Assembly: GCF_023638035.1 (NCBI RefSeq)
Contig: NZ_JAKRVX010000013.1
Coordinates: forward strand, 1 to 39,692
Reading direction: 5' to 3'
Origin: Natronocalculus amylovorans
GTDB taxonomy: Archaea; Halobacteriota; Halobacteria; Halobacteriales; Haloferacaceae
DNA: 39,692 bases
Below, piece by piece: positions 24,121-32,570 of the stretch. Below the pieces are notes generated by a model. The model did no database searches. It worked only from the letters and a program-made list of their open reading frames with translations, and was not told the DNA's origin. Numbering within the stretch: the stretch's first letter is position 1; each line of letters begins with the position of its first letter. Both the position numbers and the translations under genes were made by a program.

Positions 24121-25203
24121 ATGCGTATTCAATTCGATGTCACACATCCTGCTCATGTTCACCTCTTTCGGTTTGCAATATCGTCTCTTGTGCGCGACGG
24201 TCATACTGTGGCTGTGACCGCTCGGAAAAAAGAGATGACGACCGATCTACTGGACTGGTATGGAATTGACCACACTGTCCTCTCAAAAAAAGGAACATCG
24301 AAACCCGCATTGGCCAGCGAGTGGCTCCTTCGAGAGGCCAGAGGTATCGTGTTTGCACGGAAATTCCAGCCGGATATTGTCGTCAGCCGGTTGAACCCCC
24401 CTGCAATACACGGTGCCGTTGCAGTGGGTGCTAAAAGTATCGTCTTCCACGACTCAGAACCCGCAAATCAACTGCTTAAGATCATGTATCCATTTATCGA
24501 CGTACTCTGTACGCCTGTTTCGTTCACTCCTGACCACGGTGACAAACAGATTCGATACAATGGATTCCATGAGCTTGCGTATCTCCATCCAAACTGGTTT
24601 ACACCCGACGATTCGGTCCTCACTACCTATGGTGTTGACCCAACCGAGCCATACGCAGTCGTTCGGTTTGTTTCGATGGGTGCTCACCACGATGTGGGAT
24701 ACAACGGGTTCTCTCCCGCAGCGAAAACAGAACTGGTATCGAGCCTCTCTAATCGAATGACGGTGTATGTCTCGAATGAGAGTGACACAGACTTGGTTGA
24801 CGCAGTCTCTGGAACACACGTCGTCCCAACGCCTCCAGCAGCGATCCATACGCTGCTGGCTGGTGCCTCAATTTTTGTAACAGATTCGGATACAATGGCT
24901 GCTGAGGCAGGGCTTCTCGGCACACCAACCGTCAGACTCCATACCTTTGGTAAGAATGAACTTGGTAACTTCACTCGACTCTCGGAGTCTGGACTGGTAT
25001 TTTCAACACCGGATGAAGACACTGCGATCGAAAAAGCAGTAACACTCGTCTCGGACCCTACAACACAAACACTGTGGGACGAACGGCGTGAGACATTCCT
25101 TGCAGAGTGTATTGACGTCACCGAATTCATGCTTGACCTGATCACATCCGACGGCGACGTTGATGCGGTATCATATATTGAAACGGCTCCACCAACCTCC
25201 TAA
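24121..25203 (+). CDS. DUF354-type glycosyltransferase-like protein
   Basis: A 360-residue protein of the DUF354 family, which is related to GT-B glycosyltransferases and UDP-GlcNAc 2-epimerases. It starts MRIQFDVTHPAHVHLFRFAI, the family N-terminal signature. KKEMTTDLLDWYGIDHTVL, GAKSIVFHDSEPANQLLKIMYPFID and FVTDSDTMAAEAGLLGTPTVRL (nucleotide-sugar site) follow. The ATG at 24121 is preferred because the upstream extension to 24100 adds seven residues outside the conserved start. It lies 93 bases before a polysaccharide flippase gene, so it probably serves surface glycan or S-layer glycosylation. Donor and acceptor are unknown. Confidence 0.85.
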   Translation: MRIQFDVTHPAHVHLFRFAISSLVRDGHTVAVTARKKEMTTDLLDWYGIDHTVLSKKGTSKPALASEWLLREARGIVFARKFQPDIVVSRLNPPAIHGAVAVGAKSIVFHDSEPANQLLKIMYPFIDVLCTPVSFTPDHGDKQIRYNGFHELAYLHPNWFTPDDSVLTTYGVDPTEPYAVVRFVSMGAHHDVGYNGFSPAAKTELVSSLSNRMTVYVSNESDTDLVDAVSGTHVVPTPPAAIHTLLAGASIFVTDSDTMAAEAGLLGTPTVRLHTFGKNELGNFTRLSESGLVFSTPDEDTAIEKAVTLVSDPTTQTLWDERRETFLAECIDVTEFMLDLITSDGDVDAVSYIETAPPTS

Positions 25204-25296
25204 GGCCGTTCGATCAATTATAGTCAGCACACATTTATTTCATTCCGACGTACCTGTAGATAGTGGTCACTACTCTCGGTACTGGTTGGTGGTTCG

Positions 25297-26787
25297 ATGC
25301 CGAGTGAGACTGATTCTACAAGCGATTCTGTTCGGTCGATCGCCAGGGGTGCATCCCTGTACACGATCGGAAAAATCATTTCTGATGCCGGTGAGTTTGC
25401 GCTTCATTTGCTCGTTTCGCGTCTCCTTGGCGCTAACCTCTACGGAATGTACGCCTACGGAAAGACGATCGCGTTCATGGCGCTGCTGGTGACGAATGTT
25501 GGGGCCAATAAATCATTATTAAAGTATCTACCGCAGTACGAGCATCAACCAGCGAAACAGGAGTTTGTTCTGGCACTGGCATATGGCACATCACTCGTTG
25601 GTGCGGCGACGGTTTCCGGTGGCTTGTTCCTCTTTGCACCTGCCATTTCTGCATTCACGATCGCAGACGATCGATTCATTCCTATTCTTCGACTGTTTGC
25701 CGCGATTCTCTTCATCGACACGCTTGCAAATGTTGGCTATGCAACGTTTCGGGCGTTAGAAATAATTGAATACGAGATTCTCACGAAGCGAATTCTTAAA
25801 CCGCTCTTTCGGGTCTGTTTTGTTGGGCTTGCACTGTTGTACGGTGCATCGGTGTATGGCGTTGTTGTAGCGCTTGCGGTTGGAAGCCTGCTTGCGTTTT
25901 TTATAATGACCTACTTCTTTTTGACCCGGGTGTCGATTCGGCCGCGGCTCAACTCCCCAGCAGCAAGCCCGGAGACCGTCAAATCATACTACAACTACTC
26001 AGTACCTCTCACTGCGAAAGATGCAGGCAACCTCTTGCAAGGCCGCGTCGACATTCTTATGGTCGGATTTTTTCTTTCTGCAAGCACCGTCGGTGTGTAT
26101 AATGTTGCTGTCGTTGTCTCTGGGTTGTTGTATATTCCACTGCTTGCGTTCAACCAGCTGTTTCCACCGGTTGTGAGCCGGCTGTATACGTCAGGGAATC
26201 TTGCTGAACTGCAGCGGCTGTTTAGTGCAATTACGCGGTGGATATTCACCGTCAGCCTCTTTTTCGGCCTATTTGCGATCGTCTTCCGATACGATATCCT
26301 GCTCTTGTTCGGTGAAGAGTTCACTGCTGGTACAACTGTGTTGGTGCTCTTTGTGATTGGACAGCTGCTGAATGCAGCAACTGGCCCGAGCGGATACGTT
26401 CTCATGATGACCGAGCATCAGTATGTGGTCATGGCTAACGAGTGGGTCTTTGGAATTCTCAATATTGTTCTCAATTTGTTCTTTATCCAAGCATTCGGTA
26501 TTCTTGGTGCTGCAGCCGCCACAGCCGGCGTGCTTGCACTTCGGAACATTGTCAAGGTAGCTGAGGTTTGGTATTTTGAGCAGCTGTTTCCATACCATCG
26601 ATCGTTTCTAAAACCGATCGGTGCAGGGGTGCTCGCAGCGATCGGGATGCTCGTAGTACAGCTCATGCTTCCGTCGCTCATTGGGCTTGTCTTTGGGGCA
26701 CTCGTTGGCTGTCTGCTGTATGGTGGTTCGCTGTGGGTGCTTGGAATCTCGCAGCTCGACCGGCAACTGCTCACCGAATTTCGATGA
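25297..26787 (+). CDS. Polysaccharide / lipid-linked oligosaccharide flippase (MOP superfamily)
   Basis: A 496-residue membrane protein with about 14 hydrophobic segments, a member of the oligosaccharide flippase group (Wzx/AglR-like). Evidence is the N-terminal RSIARGASLYTIGKIISDAGEFALHLLVSRLLGANLYGMYAYGKTIA, the KDAGNLLQGRVDILMVGFFLSASTVGVYNVA segment starting the second half, and YVLMMTEHQYVVMANEWVFGILNIVLNLFFI. It would move lipid-linked glycans across the membrane. The DUF354 protein upstream is the natural partner. Start at 25297 (ATG) agrees with the onset of similarity. Confidence 0.9.
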   Translation: MPSETDSTSDSVRSIARGASLYTIGKIISDAGEFALHLLVSRLLGANLYGMYAYGKTIAFMALLVTNVGANKSLLKYLPQYEHQPAKQEFVLALAYGTSLVGAATVSGGLFLFAPAISAFTIADDRFIPILRLFAAILFIDTLANVGYATFRALEIIEYEILTKRILKPLFRVCFVGLALLYGASVYGVVVALAVGSLLAFFIMTYFFLTRVSIRPRLNSPAASPETVKSYYNYSVPLTAKDAGNLLQGRVDILMVGFFLSASTVGVYNVAVVVSGLLYIPLLAFNQLFPPVVSRLYTSGNLAELQRLFSAITRWIFTVSLFFGLFAIVFRYDILLLFGEEFTAGTTVLVLFVIGQLLNAATGPSGYVLMMTEHQYVVMANEWVFGILNIVLNLFFIQAFGILGAAAATAGVLALRNIVKVAEVWYFEQLFPYHRSFLKPIGAGVLAAIGMLVVQLMLPSLIGLVFGALVGCLLYGGSLWVLGISQLDRQLLTEFR

Positions 26788-26866
26788 GCACGCACGGACA
26801 TCGCTATTGAGTGTGTGGTAACCGGTATGCTGATATCGGCTTCAAGACATACTCTTGGTATACTGT

Positions 26867-27433
26867 ATGAATCTGTGGCGAGTAGCGAGAGTCAGCGTGC
26901 TGGTCGGTAGTTTGTGGCTGCTATGTGAGCGACTGCTCCCAATGTGGCGGCTTCGATTAGCCAGTGCACAACTGTTTCTCTTGTTCCCAAACAGCGTGTT
27001 GCCAACGTCACTAACCGTACTCCCACCACCACAGCGGGAGTATGTTGGCGTGTGGAATGTCTCTCCGACGGAAGCGCGGCGGCGGCTTACGGATGAGCTT
27101 CCATTTAGACAGGTTGTTCGGGCATATCTTCACGCATACGATCGGGCTGGATTTCAGACGTACGAAGTCGGCAGCTGCGTGTATCGGCCGCGGGGGCTCT
27201 TTGGACGCTGGCAGCTGCATGTCCGGCTCTTTCCGACCCCTGATGGAATGACCGATGTGTGGTGTCACTGGGAGCTGAATCCAAATGTCGCACCGATCGC
27301 CCACCTAAAAAAAGAAGGCTACGACACCGATCGTGGCAAAAAAGAGCTCAAAGCGCTCCTTGATGATCCGATCGAGCCACCTGAAGACCTCTCATTTGGA
27401 AAGGGGTCTTCGCTGACACGTGACAACGATTAA
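26867..27433 (+). CDS. Unassigned 188-aa protein with N-terminal membrane helix
   Basis: I do not recognise this protein. Its N-terminus is hydrophobic (ARVSVLVGSLWLLCERLLPMW and LASAQLFLLFPNSVLP), suggesting one or two membrane segments. It then has a soluble domain of about 130 residues: VSPTEARRRLTDELPFRQVVRAYLHAYDRAGFQTYEVGSCVYRPRGLFGRWQLHVRLFPTPDGMTDVWCHWELNPNVAPIAHLKKEGYD. Many aromatic residues and HWE/PN features hint at a small beta-rich domain. The ATG at 26867 replaces an unlikely TTG at 26855. It follows the flippase gene by 79 bases and precedes a zinc-ribbon membrane protein by 26, so these may be cotranscribed. Confidence 0.7.
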   Translation: MNLWRVARVSVLVGSLWLLCERLLPMWRLRLASAQLFLLFPNSVLPTSLTVLPPPQREYVGVWNVSPTEARRRLTDELPFRQVVRAYLHAYDRAGFQTYEVGSCVYRPRGLFGRWQLHVRLFPTPDGMTDVWCHWELNPNVAPIAHLKKEGYDTDRGKKELKALLDDPIEPPEDLSFGKGSSLTRDND

Positions 27434-27459
27434 AAACGATCGGCCGATAATATACACAT

Positions 27460-28299
27460 ATGGTGCCCTCCACGCGCCCAAACTACTGCCATCAGTGTGG
27501 ATCTAGTGTCCAGTCAACTGCAGTGTTCTGTTCTTCATGTGGGACGCAACTCGTTGATGAACCTCAGGTTGAGACACCTTCGTACTCTGGCCCGCAACGT
27601 GACACGTTCGAAAATTGGATCCAAACGTATGTTTCAGAGGGATGGGAGGTAGAATCACGACTGGAAGATCGTGCAGTGCTTGTCGATCGAGATATCGGAT
27701 CAATCCCATTGCATGTCGTCCTTCTTATCTTTACTGGTGGTGTTGGAAATCTGTTGTATGGGTGGTACCGATACAGCTATGATACGACTCGAATCGAACT
27801 CAGCGAAGATGGCACAAAACAACTGCTCAGTAGCACACGTTCACACTCACAGTCGGATACTGACCTTTCGACCGTTCTTGGTATTGTCGTTGGATTCATT
27901 CTGCTTCCGTTTGTATTGATGGGGCTCTTTGCTGTTGCATCAAGTTCTGCCACCGGGAGCTTTCTCGTACTTCTCATGTTGCTGTTACTTGGAGGCGTTC
28001 TCGGGAAGGAGTTGTTGTCTGCATCTGATTCTGGATCACAGAAGCCATCGCTGACGACATTTGGCCGATCGAAAACGGTAAGTGAAAACGCCGTTGACGA
28101 TCCAACTAGCCGATGTACTGAGTGTGGGATGGGGGTCACAAACGGCGTGAAACGGACCTACAGCGATCGGTTCTACATCGCTGGACAAGCAATCAAGACG
28201 TACCAGGAGGGAGAGAACATCTACTGTCGGTCGTGTATCGAGTCAGAATCCAGTGCGGTATCTACAGAACTTGATCATAACACCACATCTACAATATAA
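27460..28299 (+). CDS. Membrane protein bracketed by zinc ribbons
   Basis: A 279-residue protein. The N-terminus carries a double-CxxC zinc ribbon (YCHQCGSSV, then FCSSCGTQL, residues 9-31). A soluble segment (NWIQTYVSEGWEVESRLEDRAVLV) and a hydrophobic stretch (IPLHVVLLIFTGGVGNLLYGWYRY) follow, then two more transmembrane segments (VLGIVVGFILLPFVLMGLFAV and FLVLLMLLLLGGVLG). The C-terminus contains a second cysteine set (SRCTECGMGV, then YCRSCIES). The type is common in haloarchaea as 'zinc ribbon domain-containing protein', with no known function. The 36-residue segment around residue 50 resembles a domain found in other haloarchaeal proteins that sits before a transmembrane helix. Confidence 0.8.
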   Translation: MVPSTRPNYCHQCGSSVQSTAVFCSSCGTQLVDEPQVETPSYSGPQRDTFENWIQTYVSEGWEVESRLEDRAVLVDRDIGSIPLHVVLLIFTGGVGNLLYGWYRYSYDTTRIELSEDGTKQLLSSTRSHSQSDTDLSTVLGIVVGFILLPFVLMGLFAVASSSATGSFLVLLMLLLLGGVLGKELLSASDSGSQKPSLTTFGRSKTVSENAVDDPTSRCTECGMGVTNGVKRTYSDRFYIAGQAIKTYQEGENIYCRSCIESESSAVSTELDHNTTSTI

Positions 28300-28333
28300 C
28301 ACAGGTAATTAATCCGTCTGTTCTGTGTAGTAG

Positions 28334-28705
28334 ATGGTAATGTCTGCAAAAGATTGGGAACTGTATCTTGACGAGAATGTATTAGTTGCAAACTTTTCCG
28401 AAGGAATGCCATCCGACGGGGACGAGTACGCAAAAGTCAACGCACGTTTTGAAGAGCTTGCGAAACAGGATGGGGCTACTGCACATCTTTCCCTGCTCAA
28501 CATGTCCTCATCACTGAACAAAGATGTCTTTGAAAAGGCTCGAGAAGCCGCTGAAGTTGGTTCGGAGTACGGGATCACCAAATGGGCAATTGTCTCCGAT
28601 GGCATCAAGAGTATGGCACTGTCGAGCCAGGTCCGCGATGTTCCGGGCGTGGATGTCATGACTGCAAACAACGTTGAGGAAGCCCTTGAGTGGGCAAAAC
28701 AGTAG
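28334..28705 (+). CDS. SpoIIAA-like (STAS/SEC14-type) small protein
   Basis: This 123-residue protein fits the SpoIIAA-like family, small alpha/beta proteins related to STAS and SEC14 domains that may bind lipids or take part in regulation. The sequence pattern (WELYLDENVLVANFSEGMPSD, LSLLNMSSSLNKDVFEKAREAAEVGSEYGITKWAIVSDGIKSMALSSQ, and DVMTANNVEEALEWAKQ at the end) gives alternating strands and helices. Start could be the ATG at 28334 or 28340. The intergenic spacing to the dehydrogenase downstream is 43 bases, so they could share a transcript, but function is not linked. Confidence 0.75.
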   Translation: MVMSAKDWELYLDENVLVANFSEGMPSDGDEYAKVNARFEELAKQDGATAHLSLLNMSSSLNKDVFEKAREAAEVGSEYGITKWAIVSDGIKSMALSSQVRDVPGVDVMTANNVEEALEWAKQ

Positions 28706-28748
28706 CAAGTAGGAATATTCAACACATAGCAGACCTGCTCTGGTAGCA

Positions 28749-29729
28749 ATGACTGTACCGGAGTCACCTGATATTGTTGTACTGCGAGAGGGGACCGAAG
28801 GGCTTTCGATGGAGTCGTATGCTGAGACACTTCACAAGCGCCTTCCGGAATATACTGTCTTTCATGCACAAACCCCATCCCAAGAGCGAGAAGCGATTCC
28901 GAACGCACGGGTTGTAACCGGTATCTCGATCGACGAAGAGCTACTCGCTGACGCCGATCGGCTGTCATTGTTTGCCTGCACATTCTCCGGCACCGATCAC
29001 CTTCCAACTGACGCACTTCTCGACCATGGCGTCACTGTCACTAATGCAGGTGGTATCCACGCTCCGGGCATTGCCGAGCAGGTTGTAGGCAACATGCTTG
29101 TGTTCTCACGACGGCTCCACGAGGGATGGCGGCGCAAGCAACAGGCACAGTGGCGGCATTTCCAATCCGGGGAACTCCTTGGGAGTACGGTCACTATTGT
29201 CGGCCTCGGCTCGATCGGTACTGAGGTCGTGAAACGTCTCTCTGGCTTTGGGGTTGAGACGATCGGTGTTCGATACACGCCGTCAAAAGGCGGCCCAACT
29301 GATTCTGTAATCGGGTTTGAGAGCGACCAACTCCACGATGCACTTGCACGAAGTCAGTATGTCGTGATGGCCTGTCCACTAACTGAGACGACACGTCATC
29401 TTATCGGAGCCGAGGCGCTTGCCACGCTTGATCCTGACTCCGTCATCATCAACGTCGCCCGTGGTGGCGTCATTGATACGGATGCATTGGTTAGTGCACT
29501 CCAATCAAGTTCAATTCGTGGTGCTGCGCTCGATGTTACAGATCCCGAGCCGCTTCCGGCAGACCATCCACTGTGGGGGCTCGAAAACTGCCTCATCACC
29601 GCCCACACTGGTGGTCACACGCCGAAGCATTGGGATCGGCTTGCAGAGATTGTGGCACAAAATATGGCCGCGATCGAATCCAGCGGCGAACTTGTAAATG
29701 TCGTTGCGGAACCGGATACGAACGCGTAA
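28749..29729 (+). CDS. D-isomer-specific 2-hydroxyacid dehydrogenase
   Basis: A 326-residue NAD(P)-dependent dehydrogenase of the D-2-hydroxyacid family (D-lactate, glyoxylate/hydroxypyruvate, phosphoglycerate relatives). The Rossmann motif VGLGSIGTEVVKRL is near residue 150. The catalytic triad is present: Arg in NVARGGVIDTD, Glu in DVTDPEPLP, and His in CLITAHTGGHT. The total length is usual. It could interconvert 2-oxoacids and D-2-hydroxyacids and so complement the membrane-bound lactate oxidation region, but the specific substrate is not evident. The following DUF1028 gene begins 37 bases downstream. Confidence 0.9.
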   Translation: MTVPESPDIVVLREGTEGLSMESYAETLHKRLPEYTVFHAQTPSQEREAIPNARVVTGISIDEELLADADRLSLFACTFSGTDHLPTDALLDHGVTVTNAGGIHAPGIAEQVVGNMLVFSRRLHEGWRRKQQAQWRHFQSGELLGSTVTIVGLGSIGTEVVKRLSGFGVETIGVRYTPSKGGPTDSVIGFESDQLHDALARSQYVVMACPLTETTRHLIGAEALATLDPDSVIINVARGGVIDTDALVSALQSSSIRGAALDVTDPEPLPADHPLWGLENCLITAHTGGHTPKHWDRLAEIVAQNMAAIESSGELVNVVAEPDTNA

Positions 29730-29765
29730 CGACACGGCTTTTGTGTGTCTCTTTCATTACTGCGT

Positions 29766-30692
29766 ATGCCACCACGACCATCTACATTCTCGATCGTTGC
29801 ACGTGACCCTGACACAGATGCGATTGGCGTTGCTGTACAGTCAAAATTCATCAGCGTTGGGTCTGTTGTCCCATTTGTGAGTGCAGACGCGGGTGCGATC
29901 GCAACGCAAAGCTTTGCAAACGTTGCGTATGGGTCTGATGGCCTCTCACTACTTCGGGATGGGCACTCCGCAGAAACAGTTATTGAGAAACTCACAGCGG
30001 TTGATGACGAAGCGCCATCACGACAGGTGGGCATTGTTGGACAGGACGGCTCTGTCGCAGGATACACCGGAACCGAATGTTTTGATGTTGCTGGTGATCT
30101 CCAAGGTGATACGTACACCGTCCAAGGAAACATTTTGGAAAATGAGGAGACGCTTCACGCAATGGCTGACGCGTACAAAACAACCAGCGGAGGGCTTCCA
30201 GAAAAGCTCCTTGCGTCACTACACGCCGGAAATGAGGCTGGTGGTGATAAACGCGGCGAACAGAGCGCAGCACTCTACATCGCCAAACCGAACGGTGGCT
30301 ACGATGGTCTGAACGACCGGTGGGTCGACGTCCGAGTCGATGACCATGAGTCACCGATCGATGAGCTGGAGCGCGTGTTCAAAATATACGACGTGACGCT
30401 CCTTGAGCGTGAGACCCCATCCGATCTCAAATCCCTTTCAGGAGCGCCCGCAGAGGCGGTGTTAGAGATTTTATCTGCCCTTTCGTTATACGATGGAACG
30501 CCTAAATCAACATTTAGTCAAAAAGAACAGGATGCACTTGTGGCGTTTCGTGGACTGCATAATTTTGAAAATCACTCGCTTTCGCTGCTTGAAGATTCAA
30601 TTCAGCGCGGCTGGGCGGCTGCAGACGGGACTGGAGAGGACAGAATTGTAGACGCAATCTGGCATGGCCTCTCCCGTTTGGATCGATTATAG
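29766..30692 (+). CDS. DUF1028 family protein (Ntn-hydrolase-like)
   Basis: This 308-residue protein has the DUF1028 N-terminal core: TFSIVARDPDTDAIGVAVQSKFISVGSVVPFVSADAGAIATQSFANVAYG. GIVGQDGSVAGYTGTEC, VQGNILENEETLHAMADAY and GGDKRGEQSAALYIAKP follow. The family is thought to be related to Ntn hydrolases, often linked to peptide or amide metabolism, but no reaction is firmly known. The C-terminal ~85 residues (RETPSDLKSLSGAP onwards) form an extra helical part. The ATG at 29766 is chosen, since the upstream GTG at 29745 adds seven residues. It follows the hydroxyacid dehydrogenase closely and is probably cotranscribed. Confidence 0.87.
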   Translation: MPPRPSTFSIVARDPDTDAIGVAVQSKFISVGSVVPFVSADAGAIATQSFANVAYGSDGLSLLRDGHSAETVIEKLTAVDDEAPSRQVGIVGQDGSVAGYTGTECFDVAGDLQGDTYTVQGNILENEETLHAMADAYKTTSGGLPEKLLASLHAGNEAGGDKRGEQSAALYIAKPNGGYDGLNDRWVDVRVDDHESPIDELERVFKIYDVTLLERETPSDLKSLSGAPAEAVLEILSALSLYDGTPKSTFSQKEQDALVAFRGLHNFENHSLSLLEDSIQRGWAAADGTGEDRIVDAIWHGLSRLDRL

Positions 30693-30752
30693 ACCGCTAT
30701 TTGCATCAAAATGCCGATAGACTCATTGAGGATGCCATCTAAATAGTAGCTG

Positions 30753-31154
30753 ATGGACGTTTCAGACGATCTTCTTTGTTTGTATACTGCGACGACTAAG
30801 CGCGATGGTGACCGTGTTATTTTGGAAATTCCCGAGCGAGAGGTCTCGCTTGGTACTGTTGATGAGGGGGAGACTGTTCGTGTCGCACTTATTTCGGATA
30901 TCTCAACACCCGAGACTACAACAGAGAGTCCACAGGAGCACCAACCTGCTCCAGATGAACCACCAGTCTCGGAAGGAGAAATCCACCGCGTAGAGATCGA
31001 ATCAATCGGTGAACAGGGAGATGGCATTGCGAAAGTTGACCGTGGCTATGTACTTGTGATTCCAGATGGAGAGCCTGGCGATCAACTCACTGTCCGAGTT
31101 GATACTGTGACACCAACCGTTGGTTTCGCTGAAATTGTGTCTGGACAAGAGTGA
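30753..31154 (+). CDS. TRAM-domain protein (two-part)
   Basis: A 133-residue protein with a C-terminal TRAM domain: GEIHRVEIESIGEQGDGIAKVDRGYVLVIPDGEPGDQLTVRVDTVTPTVGFAEIV. This is an RNA-binding fold found alone in many archaea (cold-shock-like chaperones). The N-terminal 45 residues (LLCLYTATTKRDGDRVILEIPEREVSLGTVDEGETVRVALIS) form a small beta domain, linked by a flexible acidic spacer (TPETTTESPQEHQPAPDEPP). Its TGA stop codon lies exactly at the tip of an orphan IS end (TGACATCC), so the original C-terminus may have been one or a few residues longer. The domain itself looks complete. Confidence 0.85.
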   Translation: MDVSDDLLCLYTATTKRDGDRVILEIPEREVSLGTVDEGETVRVALISDISTPETTTESPQEHQPAPDEPPVSEGEIHRVEIESIGEQGDGIAKVDRGYVLVIPDGEPGDQLTVRVDTVTPTVGFAEIVSGQE

Positions 31155-31200
31155 CATCCTCTCCGGCGTAAACGCCGGGATTCTCTCGCTGTTTAAAGAT
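31152..31200 (-). repeat. Orphan right-end of an IS1341-type element
   Basis: On the reverse strand this reads AGAGAATCCCGGCG-ttta-CGCCGGAGAGGATGTCA, with a perfect 6-bp stem (31163-31168 / 31173-31178). The core and the terminal GAGGATGTCA match the right end of the tnpB element at 5270-5299. No tnpB is attached, so it is a relic or a minimal non-autonomous copy. Similarity to the copy at 36491-36540 extends into CTATCTTT upstream. Confidence 0.6.
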
Positions 31201-31296
31201 AGGATCCCCAGACGACCGTACCGAACTGTATATTCTCTTGACATGTGTAAGTAAGTAGCAAACAATAATACAGATGCGAATAAATTGGCTACCAAT

Positions 31297-31731
31297 ATGG
31301 TTAAAAGCACGATTCGATTCTCCGAATCTGTTGTTTCGGAGGTAGACTCTCTCGTTGAAGAGGGCTATTTTGAGAGCAAATCCGAGTTTTATCGGTTTGC
31401 ATCGGATTATGTTCTTGAGCAACTCGTTGAGTCGTATGAACCAGTCTCAATCGATTATGACGAAATAAAATCTGAAATTACCCCTCAGCAAGGGGCAGCT
31501 GTCGAGCACTCCCCTGGTGAGGTGCCATTTTTTGAATCCGCAGTTATCCTTCGCAAGTATGCACTTCGTGGAAATCTTGCTGACGCTGAAGATTTTATTG
31601 ATCACCACTATGAGCCAAACCACCCACACGCAGTGGTTTTAGAAGAATTACTTGAACTGTATCGCAAACGAGACGAACGTGCTCAATCAACTGCAAAACC
31701 ACCAAGACAGTACCACGAGAGCCGTCGATAG
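31297..31731 (+). CDS. Ribbon-helix-helix transcriptional regulator
   Basis: A 144-residue protein. The first 45 residues, VKSTIRFSESVVSEVDSLVEEGYFESKSEFYRFASDYVLEQLV, form a classical RHH DNA-binding domain with the strand KSTIRF and two helices. The remainder is helical and acidic (YDEIKSEITPQQGAAVEHSPGEVPFFESAVILRKYALRGNLADAEDFIDHHYEPNHPHAVVLEELLELY) and may serve oligomerisation or ligand sensing. The ATG at 31297 gives the RHH domain directly; a TTG at 31285 would add four residues. It lies 82 bases upstream of pspA and might control it. It is longer than the ~50-residue CdrS type of haloarchaeal RHH factor. Confidence 0.87.
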   Translation: MVKSTIRFSESVVSEVDSLVEEGYFESKSEFYRFASDYVLEQLVESYEPVSIDYDEIKSEITPQQGAAVEHSPGEVPFFESAVILRKYALRGNLADAEDFIDHHYEPNHPHAVVLEELLELYRKRDERAQSTAKPPRQYHESRR

Positions 31732-31812
31732 TCTGCCTCCGAAATAAATCGTCACACACTATTATTTTATCTGTCACCACGGTTTTTGGTTGAAGGCGCC
31801 CAAGAGAGTTAT

Positions 31813-32553
31813 ATGGGATTGTTCTCTCGCATTTCAAACCTCCTTGGTTCCAAAACAGCGGCACTGCTTGATGAGTATGAAGACCCCGGCGAGGCACTTG
31901 ATTTTGCGCATGAGCAGATGCGTGACGAACTCTCGCGGGTTGATGAGCGGCTGACAACATTTGTAACGCAAAAAAAGCGACTTGAGCGGAAACGATCGGA
32001 GCTTGAAACGGATATTCAAAAGTACAACGAGGATGCACGAGCGGCAGTAGCCAACGACGATGAAGAGACTGCAAGAACACTTCTCAAACGTAAAAAGGCG
32101 ATAACAGAAGAAGTGAATACGCTGTCAGATCAGATTATAGAGCTTGAGTCTGTGCAAGAAGAGTTGGTTGGAAAACGAACTGCTCTCAAAAATAGAATTC
32201 AGACCTTCGAGAGCGAGAAAGAGATCCTGAAAGCACAGCTCACCGCTGAACAATCGGTACAAACAGTAGACCAGCTAACTACCGATACGCAGGGCCATGA
32301 AATAACAGATGCACTCAACCGTGTCGAAGATGCAACCGAGACCGCAATCGCCCGTGAAGAAGCAATTGAAGAGCTGACTGAAAGCGGTGCATTTGACGAT
32401 AAAAACACGCTTGATGAACAGATTGATTCGCTCAGCACTGATGCCGAAATTGACGACGAGATCGATGCACTAAGATCCGAACAGCGTCCTGATTCTGATG
32501 GAGATCAAACAGATGAACCAGATCAATCTGATAAAGATGCACGTGACCAATGA
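31813..32553 (+). CDS. pspA: PspA/IM30 (ESCRT-III-like) family protein
   Basis: A 246-residue, almost fully helical, highly charged protein. It begins MGLFSRISNLLGSKTAALLDEYEDPGEALDFAHEQMRDELSRVDERL, the PspA/Vipp1 N-terminal helices. A long coiled coil (KKRLERKRSELETDIQKYNEDARAAVANDDEETARTLLKRKKAITEE and following) comes next, ending in an acidic low-complexity tail. These proteins bind and remodel membranes, and the bacterial homologues respond to envelope stress. The ATG at 31813 gives the amphipathic first helix; the frame extends nine codons upstream without similarity. It converges on the truncated histidine kinase with 17 bases between. Confidence 0.9.
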   Translation: MGLFSRISNLLGSKTAALLDEYEDPGEALDFAHEQMRDELSRVDERLTTFVTQKKRLERKRSELETDIQKYNEDARAAVANDDEETARTLLKRKKAITEEVNTLSDQIIELESVQEELVGKRTALKNRIQTFESEKEILKAQLTAEQSVQTVDQLTTDTQGHEITDALNRVEDATETAIAREEAIEELTESGAFDDKNTLDEQIDSLSTDAEIDDEIDALRSEQRPDSDGDQTDEPDQSDKDARDQ

Positions 32554-32570
32554 AGTAGTGTAGAACGTTG

